Below are positions 23,670-32,718 of a stretch of DNA of 44,877 nt, one piece after another (position 1 is the first letter of the stretch; every line of letters starts with the position of its first letter). Source of the DNA: Bacteroidales bacterium (lineage in GTDB: Bacteria; Bacteroidota; Bacteroidia; Bacteroidales; Porphyromonadaceae). The notes under the pieces are model-generated. The model did not search any database and was not told where the DNA came from. It saw only the letters and a program-made list of their open reading frames with translations. The translations under genes were made by a program, and so were the position numbers. The stretch lies in assembly GCA_004555765.1 (NCBI GenBank), contig SFHG01000010.1:1-44877 (forward strand). Direction: 5' to 3'.

Positions 23670-25940
23670 ATGACACGTTCTAAAATAGTTCTCTCTTGTT
23701 TTGCGCTCTCTGTACTCTGCTCATTTCCTATTCGGAGCCAAGAGTACAGCACCGTGGATTGGGGTAAAGTCGAGCGTCATTCCGCAGACTCGGTCTCCGC
23801 AAGGCTCAAGAATACCTATCTCTTCCCCAAATTTTTGGAAGACGGCAAGTCTATGTTCTACAACTGCGCCAAAGGAGACTCAGTCACCCAAGTATTGGTA
23901 AACCTGTCCTCGGGTGAGACCGAACCCCTTATCCCCTCTGTGAAGAGCCTTTTGGAGCAGATTGCAGGTCTTAGCGGCGATACGATTCAAGCAAAAGACT
24001 TCACCCTGTATAATGTCTCTTTTGAGGACAACGAGAGACGGATGATGCGCTTCCGCCAAAAAGGTAAAGATTACATCTTCGATCGCAAGACCGGGAAACT
24101 GTCCTTTGCGACTAAGAAAGCCTCAAAAACGCATCCATCCTCCAATCGGCTGTCTTTCGGAGGTGCCACCTCTTCGGATTCATTATTCACGATGTACAGA
24201 GAAGGGCTCACGCTTGTGCTGAGGGACAATCGGCACGGGACGGAGCGCAGGCTTAGGACGGCGCATCTTTCCTCCGTCTATTCGGACGAAGAGCCCCCAA
24301 AAGTTAGGCGGGAGGCATCGGGCTTCTGGGCAGGACACGCATTTGTACACTATACGGAGACGAAAGACCCCGATATTGGAGATATGTGGCAAATCAATTC
24401 CCTATCAGAGCCACGCCCCGAGCTCCGGACGATGAAAATGCCATTACCGGGAGAAGACAATTACCCGAAGCAGTGCCTTTTTGTCTACGACGCAGACCGC
24501 GATAAGGAATGGTTGCCCAAAATCAACGCTTTCGGAGACCAAGAAATTACGCTATCTCCTCACAGATCTTCGGATAAGCTCTATTTTTCACGCACCAATC
24601 GTGCGGGAGACACCCTTCAGCTCTGCCGTCTGGATCTTAAAACGGGCATCGTCCGCACGCTCATTGAGGAAGATGCCCGTCCGGTACACAACTTGTCTCT
24701 TTTCAACTTTCGTGTACTGGGCGAAAAAGGGGATAGCATCCTTTGGTGGAGCGAAAGGGACGGGTACGGAAAATATTTCCTCTACGACAATAACGGAAGG
24801 CTGCTCCGCTGTCTCATCAGCGATGCCACCGTCGTAGCCGGAAGAATAGTCAAAACGGTACCCGAGAGGCAAGAGCTTATAATAGAAGGCTACGGAGGGA
24901 AGGATGCTACCCATCCGCTACTGAAGAGCTACTTTATCTTGTCCCTCTCCGAAGACAAAAAGGAGGAACGCATCACTCCTCCCGACTATGACAACGAACT
25001 GGAACTCTCGGAAGACGGCAGATGGGCGTTCGTACGCTCCTCAAGGATAGATGCACCGCCTATTTTCTCCGTGCGCGACCTTCATAACCTCAAGTCCAAG
25101 CCTATACTTTTGGAACGAATAGAGGAGGAAGAGGCGGTGCGCGCAGGGTGGGTCAAACCTCTCTCCGTCTCCTGCCTCGCGGCAGACGACAGCACCAGGC
25201 TCTACGGAGTGATGTATCGACCTTCGGACTTCGACCCCGCGAAAAAATATCCCGTCATCGTATACGTCTATCCCGGACCTCAGACAGACCTTTTACCGGT
25301 GAGCTTCACCCCGGACGAGAGTGCCAATCAGACGCTTGCTGAGTGTGGATTCATCGTGCTACAGGTTCCGCCCAGAGGGTCTTCTCCCGTGAGAGGCAAA
25401 GACTTCTATACTTTCGGGCACGGCAATCTGAGGGACTACCCCACAGCCGACCTCCGACACTCCGTGGAAAGTTTGGCTAAAGAATATCCCTACCTTGACC
25501 TTGGGAGAGTGGGTATCTACGGTCACTCCGGAGGGGGATTTGCCACCGTCGTCTCCTTGCTCACCTATCCGGATTTCTACAAAGCCGGAGTGGCTGCCAG
25601 CGGGAACTACGACAATAACATCTACATACAGTGGTGGGGCGAACGTTTTCACAAATACCCCTTGGACGGTAAAATACCCACAGCCATGGAACTCGCAGAG
25701 AAACTGTCGGCACCATTGCTTCTTATGGTCGGGGACAACGACCGCAACGTCCCCCCTTCCAATACCCTGCGGATGGCGGATGCCCTCATCAAGGCGGGGA
25801 AAGACTTCGAGATGATGATCTTTCCCGGCAAAGATCACGAACTCGACAGTCCCTACTATTTCAATAAGATAAAGTACTTTTTCCTCAAAAATCTCGTAGG
25901 AAACACCGAGCCTCATATCAATATCATCAAACACCAATAG
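23670..25940 (+). CDS. S9 (prolyl oligopeptidase/DPP IV-type) serine peptidase, exported
   Basis: A 756-residue secreted peptidase with a signal peptide (about residues 1-23, ending SFPIRSQ). The N-terminal part to about residue 500 is propeller-like with repeated tryptophan/aspartate strands. The C-terminal alpha/beta hydrolase has the nucleophile in YGHSGGG (S620), Asp in GDNDRNV (D691) and His in KDHELD (H723), the S9 triad order. Members release dipeptides or cleave near proline; specificity here is unknown. It is the first gene of a block with SusC, SusD and two lipoproteins, the next gene starting ten bases later. This suggests peptide capture and import coupled to proteolysis. Confidence 0.9.
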   Translation: MTRSKIVLSCFALSVLCSFPIRSQEYSTVDWGKVERHSADSVSARLKNTYLFPKFLEDGKSMFYNCAKGDSVTQVLVNLSSGETEPLIPSVKSLLEQIAGLSGDTIQAKDFTLYNVSFEDNERRMMRFRQKGKDYIFDRKTGKLSFATKKASKTHPSSNRLSFGGATSSDSLFTMYREGLTLVLRDNRHGTERRLRTAHLSSVYSDEEPPKVRREASGFWAGHAFVHYTETKDPDIGDMWQINSLSEPRPELRTMKMPLPGEDNYPKQCLFVYDADRDKEWLPKINAFGDQEITLSPHRSSDKLYFSRTNRAGDTLQLCRLDLKTGIVRTLIEEDARPVHNLSLFNFRVLGEKGDSILWWSERDGYGKYFLYDNNGRLLRCLISDATVVAGRIVKTVPERQELIIEGYGGKDATHPLLKSYFILSLSEDKKEERITPPDYDNELELSEDGRWAFVRSSRIDAPPIFSVRDLHNLKSKPILLERIEEEEAVRAGWVKPLSVSCLAADDSTRLYGVMYRPSDFDPAKKYPVIVYVYPGPQTDLLPVSFTPDESANQTLAECGFIVLQVPPRGSSPVRGKDFYTFGHGNLRDYPTADLRHSVESLAKEYPYLDLGRVGIYGHSGGGFATVVSLLTYPDFYKAGVAASGNYDNNIYIQWWGERFHKYPLDGKIPTAMELAEKLSAPLLLMVGDNDRNVPPSNTLRMADALIKAGKDFEMMIFPGKDHELDSPYYFNKIKYFFLKNLVGNTEPHINIIKHQ

Positions 25941-25950
25941 CAGTCCCAGT

Positions 25951-28900
25951 ATGAAGCCGCAATTACTATTTGCCGCCGCCTTGGCTCTGACCTTGCCCTG
26001 TGCTCCCATCGCACAAGCTTCGGTCACCGCCTCCGTGCAAACACAGGCCGATAACCGGTACAGCGTTACGCTGATTATTCACGACGAAAAGGGTTTCCCC
26101 CTGCCCGGAGCCAATGTACTCATCAAAGGAACGAACAAAGGCGTGACCGCAGATGTAGACGGTATCGCCAAAATCGACAAAGTCCCGCATGGAGCCGTCC
26201 TCGTCGTATCGTTTACGGGGATGAAGTCTCAGAGTATAGTCATTACTTCGGACACCAAGCGCACCATAGCCCTCTCCGACGATACCGCCCTCCTCGATGA
26301 AGTCGTGGCCACCGGATACCGCACGGTCACCAAAAGACGCACGACGGGCTCCGTCGCCGTGGTGAGCGCCGACGAACTCAGGAAGACACCGAATATCTCC
26401 GTGGACCTCATGCTCCAAGGTTCGGTCGCCGGAGTGGACGTGAAAGCAGTCTCGGGACGCCCCGGAGAAACCGGGAAAATAAAGATTCGCGGGACCAATT
26501 CACTCACCGGATCCACGGAGCCCCTGTGGGTAGTGGACGGCATACCCCTTCAGCGTGATATTCCGCTTCCGGGGTCTGCGACGAACCAGCAGATTAAAGC
26601 GGGGGATTTCAGTTCTATCTTTACGAATGGAATCGCCTCCATTCCTCCTGCCGACATCGAGTCCGTCACGATCCTCAAAGATGCCTCGGCTGCGGCCATC
26701 TACGGCTCACAGGCCTCAGGCGGAGTTATCGTCGTCACGACTAAACGAGGCAAAGAAGGTAAAATGCGCATCAATTACTCAGCCAATGTCACCCTCACTT
26801 CAGCACCGCCCCGGGATGCAAATTTGATGAATGCTCAGGAAAAACTCTCTTTCGAGCAACGCCTATGGGATGAATTCTCCGCCCAAAGGAAAGCGGACGG
26901 CAAAAATTACCCCGTCATAGGCATCGTGGGAGCGATCAATGCCGGCGTGGGAGAATTCGCAGGATGGACGGACGAACAGAAACGCGCCGAGATTACTCGC
27001 CTCGGGAGCCGAACCACGGATTGGTTCGGGGAACTATTCCGGGTGTCGGCTTCCACCTCACATCACCTCTCCCTCAGCGGGGGATCTGCCTCCACGAAGT
27101 ACTATACTTCTCTCGGTTACAATAAGAACAACGGGCTCGTCAAAGGTACCTCCGCCGACCAGACTTCTTTCAGCCTGAAATTGGACTTCACCCCCAACTC
27201 AAAGCTGAGCCTATCCCTGTCCTCCGACCTCTCCTACCAGACATCAAAGGGATACTCCGGCTCCACGGATCCTTTTACCTACGCCTACTTCGCAAACCCC
27301 TACGAAAGTCCCTACAACGAAGACGGTTCCTATAGAGACGACCGCACCTTTCATACCCTGAAGACAAATGCGGGCGAGACGGATCCTTTCCTTTCTCCCG
27401 TCGGGTTCAATATCTTCAGGGAACTCAATGAGACAAGCAGTGAGGCAAAAAACTTCACCGGCACCGTTAGGGGGAATGTCCGCTACACGATCACGGATCA
27501 TCTCAATGTAGAGGGCTTGGCTTCCGTAGGATACGTATCAAACTCCTCAGATAACATCAATGGAGCCAATACCGATGCAGCGTTTCGCGATAGGCCTTTC
27601 GAGAACTTCAAGAATACCAAACGCCTGTACGGCTCTATATCCCAGGCCTCGTCATTCAATACCAATTACCTGCTCCGAGCTCAGATCAATTACTTCAACG
27701 ACTTCAATAGCAACCACTATGTGAGCGCACTCTTCGGATCCGAAATCCGCTCCCAGTACGGTAAGAGCCTTTATGCCAAAAGATACGGCTATGACCCTGT
27801 CTCCGGTAACTCCGTCACTCCCACGCTTCCCCAAGAGGACAGCTACGACGTCTCAGACATTAAGAACTTGGCTTCCGTGATCGACGCCCTCTCCGGACAA
27901 AATATCTCGGAGACTACTTTCGCGTCTTTCTACGGCTCCATAGACTACTCCTATCTCGGGCGTTACGTGGTTAGTCTGACGGCGCGCACCGACGGGTCTA
28001 ATAACTTCGGGAGCAAGGAACAGTTTAATCCCACCGGATCTATCGGCTTAGCTTGGAACGCGGATAGGGAAAATTTCTTCGAGAAGCTCCGTCCGGTCCT
28101 CAGCCATGCCTCGGTACGTCTGGCCACAGGGCTTACGGGCAACGTCAACCGCAGCGTCCACCCAAATCTCGTGATGCGCTTCGATGGCACGCTGCGGTAC
28201 TCCGGAGACAAAAGTTACCGTACCGGTAGAATCAATACGCCTCCTAATCCGCTTCTGCGTTGGGAGAAGACGCGCGACTTCAAAGCCGGGATTGACTTGG
28301 ACTTCTGGGACGACCGCATCAATCTTGGCTTCGAGTATTACGATCGCCTGACCTCCGATGCCATTTCTTCCGTCGCCGTGGTCTCTTCTACCGGCTACAG
28401 CAATCAGAGCTACAATACTTCCACACTTCTGAACAGGGGATGCGAAGTAACTCTGAGTGCTACCCCTATACGGACTGACGATTGGCGCCTCTTCGTCTCC
28501 GCAAACTTGGCGTACAACCTCAATAAACTCATCAAGTACGAGACCCGTAACCCCAACTATCAAAGCGATTACGTCATCGGGTACCCTCTCGGCTCCATCT
28601 TCACTGGCAAAGTAGAGGGCATAGACCCCATTCTCGGGCTCTACACCTACACACCTCGCCCCGATGCCGTCCTGGAGACAAAGTCACAGCGACAAAACGG
28701 GAATAATTACCTCTTCTTCGCGGGTCCTCAGACCGCGCCCATCAATGGCGGCTACTCTGTCTCACTGTCGTACAAAAACCTCACTGCCGGTGCCGGGGGC
28801 TCATTCTCGTACGGGGGACTTATCGTCAACGAAGTGGTTCCGCCCATTTCCTACAGCGACCTCGACGGCGTCGCAGGACAGAAGGAACCGATTCCGCACT

Positions 28901-29292
28901 ACGTGAACGACCTCTACACCTACCACCTCAATACGCAGAAGTCCTCGGCTGAGTTCTGGACGCCAGAGAACCCGATCACCACCGGCAATCCACGCATCAT
29001 CGACCGCTACGCCGATCCCCTTTTCTTGGATCGGTATATGACTATTTCTTCGATGATTACTAAGGCCTCTCGCCTTGAACCCCTAAGTTACTTCAAGCTC
29101 GGTAATATCTACCTCTCTTATCTCTTCAACCAAAGGTGGGTAAAAGCTATCGGTGCCGAGAGCATATCGCTCACCCTATCAGCGAGCAATATCTTCATAC
29201 TCTCTTCGTACTCCGGTATAGACCCCGAGACGCCGGGAGCCGTTTACCCGATACCGAGGACCTATACTATGGGTCTGTCCTTCACCTTCTAA
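25951..29292 (+). CDS. SusC/RagA-family TonB-linked outer-membrane transporter
   Basis: A 1113-residue outer-membrane importer with a signal peptide (ends PIAQA). Residues about 38-110 form the carboxypeptidase-regulatory-like domain (GFPLPGANVLIKGTNKG, VVSFTGMKSQ). The plug has EVVATGYRT, SVDLMLQGSVAGVDV, IRGTNSLTG and EPLWVVDGIPL, with DIESVTILKDASAAAIYGS as the SusC hallmark. A beta-barrel follows, ending in a terminal Phe (MGLSFTF). It forms a lidded pore with the SusD lipoprotein encoded next. Given the co-transcribed S9 peptidase, the cargo is more likely peptides than glycans, as with RagAB, but this is inference. The gap to the peptidase gene is ten bases. Confidence 0.94.
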   Translation: MKPQLLFAAALALTLPCAPIAQASVTASVQTQADNRYSVTLIIHDEKGFPLPGANVLIKGTNKGVTADVDGIAKIDKVPHGAVLVVSFTGMKSQSIVITSDTKRTIALSDDTALLDEVVATGYRTVTKRRTTGSVAVVSADELRKTPNISVDLMLQGSVAGVDVKAVSGRPGETGKIKIRGTNSLTGSTEPLWVVDGIPLQRDIPLPGSATNQQIKAGDFSSIFTNGIASIPPADIESVTILKDASAAAIYGSQASGGVIVVTTKRGKEGKMRINYSANVTLTSAPPRDANLMNAQEKLSFEQRLWDEFSAQRKADGKNYPVIGIVGAINAGVGEFAGWTDEQKRAEITRLGSRTTDWFGELFRVSASTSHHLSLSGGSASTKYYTSLGYNKNNGLVKGTSADQTSFSLKLDFTPNSKLSLSLSSDLSYQTSKGYSGSTDPFTYAYFANPYESPYNEDGSYRDDRTFHTLKTNAGETDPFLSPVGFNIFRELNETSSEAKNFTGTVRGNVRYTITDHLNVEGLASVGYVSNSSDNINGANTDAAFRDRPFENFKNTKRLYGSISQASSFNTNYLLRAQINYFNDFNSNHYVSALFGSEIRSQYGKSLYAKRYGYDPVSGNSVTPTLPQEDSYDVSDIKNLASVIDALSGQNISETTFASFYGSIDYSYLGRYVVSLTARTDGSNNFGSKEQFNPTGSIGLAWNADRENFFEKLRPVLSHASVRLATGLTGNVNRSVHPNLVMRFDGTLRYSGDKSYRTGRINTPPNPLLRWEKTRDFKAGIDLDFWDDRINLGFEYYDRLTSDAISSVAVVSSTGYSNQSYNTSTLLNRGCEVTLSATPIRTDDWRLFVSANLAYNLNKLIKYETRNPNYQSDYVIGYPLGSIFTGKVEGIDPILGLYTYTPRPDAVLETKSQRQNGNNYLFFAGPQTAPINGGYSVSLSYKNLTAGAGGSFSYGGLIVNEVVPPISYSDLDGVAGQKEPIPHYVNDLYTYHLNTQKSSAEFWTPENPITTGNPRIIDRYADPLFLDRYMTISSMITKASRLEPLSYFKLGNIYLSYLFNQRWVKAIGAESISLTLSASNIFILSSYSGIDPETPGAVYPIPRTYTMGLSFTF

Positions 29293-29315
29293 GTTCTTTT
29301 GCGACACCCGTATAT

Positions 29316-30719
29316 ATGAAAAAGCATATCCTCATCCTTCTATTTCTCGCGTCTGCCTTTCTTTCCTGCTCGCGGTACTTGGGCATCAAACCCTATGGCG
29401 TGATCATTCCGAAGACTCCGGAAGAGTTTGACGCGCTGATCCAGCCCCACCTGAAAGATATCGATCAAGGCAAGGAAAACATGGTTCTGATACCGGACGG
29501 CTACACAGCTCTCTCCTGGGATTTGTACGGCGACGATTACGAGCCGGCTCTCCGCGGAGACCAAGCCTCAGCCGCGCCGTTCTTCATTGGCACGAAAATA
29601 GAGCTATCGTCGAATAGTTTAAATGAATACGGAAAACTGTATGCGATCATTAAGGATGCCAATATCGTCATCGACGGCATCGGAGAGAGCGCAGACGAAA
29701 ACGCCCAAAAGACGCTCTCCGCATCTTATGCCCTCCGAGGCATCGCTTACTACCAGTTGATGCGCCTGTATTGCGAGCCTATCTCCGGCGATCCTCTCCA
29801 AATGGGCGTGCCTATGGTACGTGTCTTCGATATGGAAGCGCAGGTACCCCGTGGTACCGTCTCAGAGCTAAAGTCCGCCATAGAGTCCGATCTCCTCAAA
29901 GCCCTCAGCTACGACCCTCAGGATCCCGCTTATCTCTTCACCTCGGACGTGCTTCGCGGCTACCTGGCACGGCTCTATTTCTGGACCGAAGAGTGGGCAA
30001 AAGCGGCTGAGACAGCCGGTCAACTCCTTGCCAAATATCCGCTCCTCCCCCGTGAGGCTTTTGTAAAAATGATGACCACCGCCTCCAAGAGCGGCAATAC
30101 CCTTATTAAGATTGCCCAAGGAACTCTTAATGTCACCATTCAGGCTCAGATCGACAATATCCAAAAATACTTTCCCCTCTCGCTTCGGTTCACGACTGCT
30201 TTCTCGGACTACGACAAAGCGCACGACATCCGATACACGTCTTGGGTAGACAAAAAACTACATGCCCTCAAGCCTCCCTACTCCGGGCTTCGCTCTGCCG
30301 AGCTATTGCTCATTCAGGCTGAAGCCGAGTACCACTTGGGCCATCACGACAAGGCGCTGTCGCTAATCAATGACCTTCGCCGACACCGGATAGACGGGTA
30401 TACTCCTATCTCGATGAATGCCCTTCCCGAAGCACCGGAGAGGGAACTGATCACTGAGGATGCTTCCGGCAAAGCCATCACCCCGCTCCTTGCTCTGATT
30501 CTCTCCGAGCGTCGCAAAGAATTGCTCAACGAGGGCGATCGCTTTTTCGAGCTCAAACGCAACGGCAGGCCGGAGTTCTGGAAAGCATTGGACGGCTATC
30601 GTTATGATATGAAAGCCTATATGTACACCCTTCCGATCCCCCTCGATGACCTCTATCTGCAAGAGTCTCTCATCCAAAATCCCGAGTACGACAAGTACAC
30701 CACCGACAATAAGGATTGA
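29316..30719 (+). CDS. SusD/RagB-family surface substrate-binding lipoprotein
   Basis: A 467-residue lipoprotein; the signal MKKHILILLFLASAFLSC gives lipid Cys 18. The SusD helical-repeat pattern is visible: TPEEFDALIQPHLKD, an ASYALRGIAYYQLMRLYCEP TPR-like helix, and SDVLRGYLARLYFWTEEWAKA. The C-terminal LILSERRKELLNEGDRFFELKRNG is the family's strongest motif. It caps the SusC barrel and binds the substrate. The frame is open into the end of susC, but ATG 29316 gives the lipoprotein signal. It starts 23 bases after susC and is followed by two further lipoprotein genes. Confidence 0.93.
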   Translation: MKKHILILLFLASAFLSCSRYLGIKPYGVIIPKTPEEFDALIQPHLKDIDQGKENMVLIPDGYTALSWDLYGDDYEPALRGDQASAAPFFIGTKIELSSNSLNEYGKLYAIIKDANIVIDGIGESADENAQKTLSASYALRGIAYYQLMRLYCEPISGDPLQMGVPMVRVFDMEAQVPRGTVSELKSAIESDLLKALSYDPQDPAYLFTSDVLRGYLARLYFWTEEWAKAAETAGQLLAKYPLLPREAFVKMMTTASKSGNTLIKIAQGTLNVTIQAQIDNIQKYFPLSLRFTTAFSDYDKAHDIRYTSWVDKKLHALKPPYSGLRSAELLLIQAEAEYHLGHHDKALSLINDLRRHRIDGYTPISMNALPEAPERELITEDASGKAITPLLALILSERRKELLNEGDRFFELKRNGRPEFWKALDGYRYDMKAYMYTLPIPLDDLYLQESLIQNPEYDKYTTDNKD

Positions 30720-30757
30720 GCGCTCCTTATCCTCCCCCTATAAAAAGACCTCCAACC

Positions 30758-30976
30758 ATGAAGAATAAACACCATAAATCCCTCATATCCGGAGCCCTGT
30801 TGCTCTCAGCCTTCGGCATCCTCTTTGTTTCCTGCGAAAAACTAAGCGAGACCCCACCGGAACTGAAATCCATGAACAACCGCAGAATCGATCTTCCCGA
30901 TGCCACGCTCCTCACCGGTGACGAAGCCGCCGCAGTCGAAGACCTCAAAAACGAATACCTGGAAGCCATTAAATAA
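30758..30976 (+). CDS. Small lipoprotein between SusD and a SusE-position gene
   Basis: A 72-residue predicted lipoprotein: MKNKHHKSLISGALLLSAFGILFVSC gives lipid Cys 26, followed by only 46 mature residues (acidic, ending DLKNEYLEAIK). It has no family I recognise. ATG 30758 is preferred over the open upstream frame. It lies 38 bases after the SusD gene and 13 before the next, so it is part of the same transcription unit. It could be a small accessory subunit of the transporter complex. Confidence 0.7.
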   Translation: MKNKHHKSLISGALLLSAFGILFVSCEKLSETPPELKSMNNRRIDLPDATLLTGDEAAAVEDLKNEYLEAIK

Positions 30977-30989
30977 GCGATAAAATGCC

Positions 30990-32231
30990 ATGACAGCGTA
31001 CGAAAAAACTGCGAGCCTCGGCTCTCTGCTGCTCTCTCTCATTCCTATTGCGCTGTGGATAAGCGGTTGCCAGTCCATCGAACGTAATGGGACGGACCCC
31101 AGACCCCAAGTCTACTTCGGCATCTTGGAGCAAACGGTGGTCAAAGGTCAGGAAGTCAAAATCCCGGTCGTGATGCAGCAGGCTCCGAGTGGAGACCTCT
31201 CACTCGGTTACACGGTAGAGACGAAGCTTGAGAGTACGGAGTACGATATACGCCCCGAGAAGCTCTCATTCAGCCCCAAGCAGCTCTCCGACACCATTTA
31301 CATCACCAGCAAATCGGATCGCAAGGAGAGCGAGAACCTCACGCTCCGGCTCTCCGCGGCTCCCGAAGGCTACCGTCTCGGTGCGGTTAATTTCATAGAC
31401 GTGGAGTTCGCTTCGCCCCTGCTCATATCGTTCAAAAGCCTTGAGTACACGCTTCACAAAGAAGGGCTACTCTCCGTGAATCTCAAAAACACCTCCGGAC
31501 GCACCCAAAAAGCGCTCCAAGATATGTCGATCGAAATCAATATCGATAGGCAAAACAGTTCAGCCAAAGAGGGAGAACACTTCGACTTCCCGGACGGCAA
31601 AATCCTTACGATCAAGAAAGGTCAGAGAGAAGGCACTATCCGCATCCGTCAGCTCAAGCAGGAAGTCGGACACACCGTCCTGCGCCTGTCCCTCTCCAAA
31701 GCCCCAAACACCGTCTTCGGACAGAATCCGACGACCGGCGTCACCTTTGAGCCTCCTTACGACTTTACCGGGCATTGGCTTTACTCCGGCTCGGTGATAG
31801 CAGACAATTTCTCTTTTATGGAGTCCGGCAAATACCCGCCTATAGACGGAAAAAAAGGGGATCAGATCTCTATTTCCGGAGATACGGACAAGCTCGATTT
31901 CACTTTCGATTTAGGAAGCTCACTATCCGCCTATTTCCCCAAGAGTACCAAAGGCACTTTCAGCCGAGAATTCATCAATTACAACTTTGATGCCAAGGAG
32001 TGGACAGCCTATAAAATAGACGGCATCAATATCCTTATCTCTCCCAATGCCACCAAGATACGTCCGGCTGAAGTAGCCTTCAATGTCGACGGAAACGAAC
32101 TCACCGTTTACGTCTACGATATGGAGCCCATAGAATACTTCCTTGACACCTACAACTACATGAACGACGGCTCCTTCATCCCGCCCATGATCGGGTACCC
32201 GGCGGTCTACTACTTCAAGAAAGCCGAGTAG
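30990..32231 (+). CDS. Surface lipoprotein with Calx-beta/DUF1735-like domains (SusE/F position)
   Basis: A 413-residue predicted lipoprotein (signal ending IALWISGC, Cys 27). Residues about 38-125 and 130-245 look like two beta-sandwich domains of the Calx-beta/DUF1735 kind (QVYFGILEQTVVKGQEVKIPVVM; ISFKSLEYTLHKEGLLSVNL). A C-terminal beta domain follows (FTGHWLYSGSVIADNF to the end). Proteins in this position in SusCD loci are surface-exposed binding lipoproteins. It is the last gene of the block; copy B of the palindromic element begins about 20 bases after its stop. Confidence 0.78.
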   Translation: MTAYEKTASLGSLLLSLIPIALWISGCQSIERNGTDPRPQVYFGILEQTVVKGQEVKIPVVMQQAPSGDLSLGYTVETKLESTEYDIRPEKLSFSPKQLSDTIYITSKSDRKESENLTLRLSAAPEGYRLGAVNFIDVEFASPLLISFKSLEYTLHKEGLLSVNLKNTSGRTQKALQDMSIEINIDRQNSSAKEGEHFDFPDGKILTIKKGQREGTIRIRQLKQEVGHTVLRLSLSKAPNTVFGQNPTTGVTFEPPYDFTGHWLYSGSVIADNFSFMESGKYPPIDGKKGDQISISGDTDKLDFTFDLGSSLSAYFPKSTKGTFSREFINYNFDAKEWTAYKIDGINILISPNATKIRPAEVAFNVDGNELTVYVYDMEPIEYFLDTYNYMNDGSFIPPMIGYPAVYYFKKAE

Positions 32232-32250
32232 GCGCCGGTCGCCCGAGGGG

Positions 32251-32590
32251 CTGAGGCATTAGAAACTTTGCCAACAAAGAATCATCGGAGAAAAAGCCCC
32301 GGAGGGGCGGAATGGCACAGAGTGCCCTAATCTTGGTAGACCGTGGCAAAGAGTCCGGAGGACTCGCAGCCACGGGACATCAGCGATATCCTAATCCCTT
32401 TTACAGCTCCTACGGAGCTGAATGGCTATTTGGCTCCTACGGAGCCACAGAAATCAAGAAAGAACGCCCCGTCCCCGGCACATCGACCGCTGACGCGGTC
32501 TTCGTGCCGGTCTACCAAGATTCGGCTCCGTTGGAGCCGCCCGCCCCTCCGGGGCTTTACATCCGACACTAATCTCGAAATGTTTCTCAT
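32251..32590. repeat. Palindrome-rich dispersed element, copy B
   Basis: The 263-bp core (32296-32558) is in the same orientation as copy A, with about nine mismatches by eye. The left arm (32256-32295) is the exact inverse of copy A's right inner arm. The right arm (about 32555-32590) matches the inverse of copy A's left terminus imperfectly. Core palindromes are GCCCCGGAGGGGC, GTCCGGAGGAC, GCTCCTACGGAGC, GGCTCCTACGGAGCC, GGCTCCGTTGGAGCC and GCCCCTCCGGGGC. The long stem of copy A is partly broken here. The remaining part of the 32232-32718 gap holds the purA promoter and leader. Confidence 0.88.
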
Positions 32591-32646
32591 ACATCAACCC
32601 CGGCGCAGAACACTGAATTCCTAATTCCGACTTACGAACTATTTTG

Positions 32647-32654
32647 TACCTTTG
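32647..32654 (+). promoter_or_regulatory. purA promoter, -7 element TACCTTTG
   Basis: TACCTTTG in the context TATTTTGTACCTTTGTGG matches TAnnTTTG and shares its neighbourhood with the panB (GTACCTTTGTGG) and hexosaminidase (TATTTTGTATCTTTG) promoters. The leader to the ATG is about 58 bases. Confidence 0.72.
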
Positions 32655-32663
32655 TGGAAGTGA

Positions 32664-32687
32664 GGCTCTCTACAGAAGGAGAGAGCC
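32664..32687 (+). promoter_or_regulatory. Hairpin in the purA 5' leader
   Basis: GGCTCTCT (32664-32671) pairs perfectly with AGAGAGCC (32680-32687). An outer TGAG/CTCA pairing can extend it, and it is followed by CATTTTAG. It begins within about five bases of the expected transcript start, so it would cap the purA mRNA. It could stabilise the message or attenuate it; it does not resemble a known purine riboswitch. Confidence 0.5.
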
Positions 32688-32718
32688 GCCCTCATTTTAG
32701 AATAAAGACACAAGCAGC

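Noticed and set aside
32312..32624. Short proteins read across the palindromic elements (also at 22940-23139)
   Set aside because: The frames follow the repeats, lie in both strands and several frames, and lack ribosome sites or family matches; they are artefacts of palindromic DNA.
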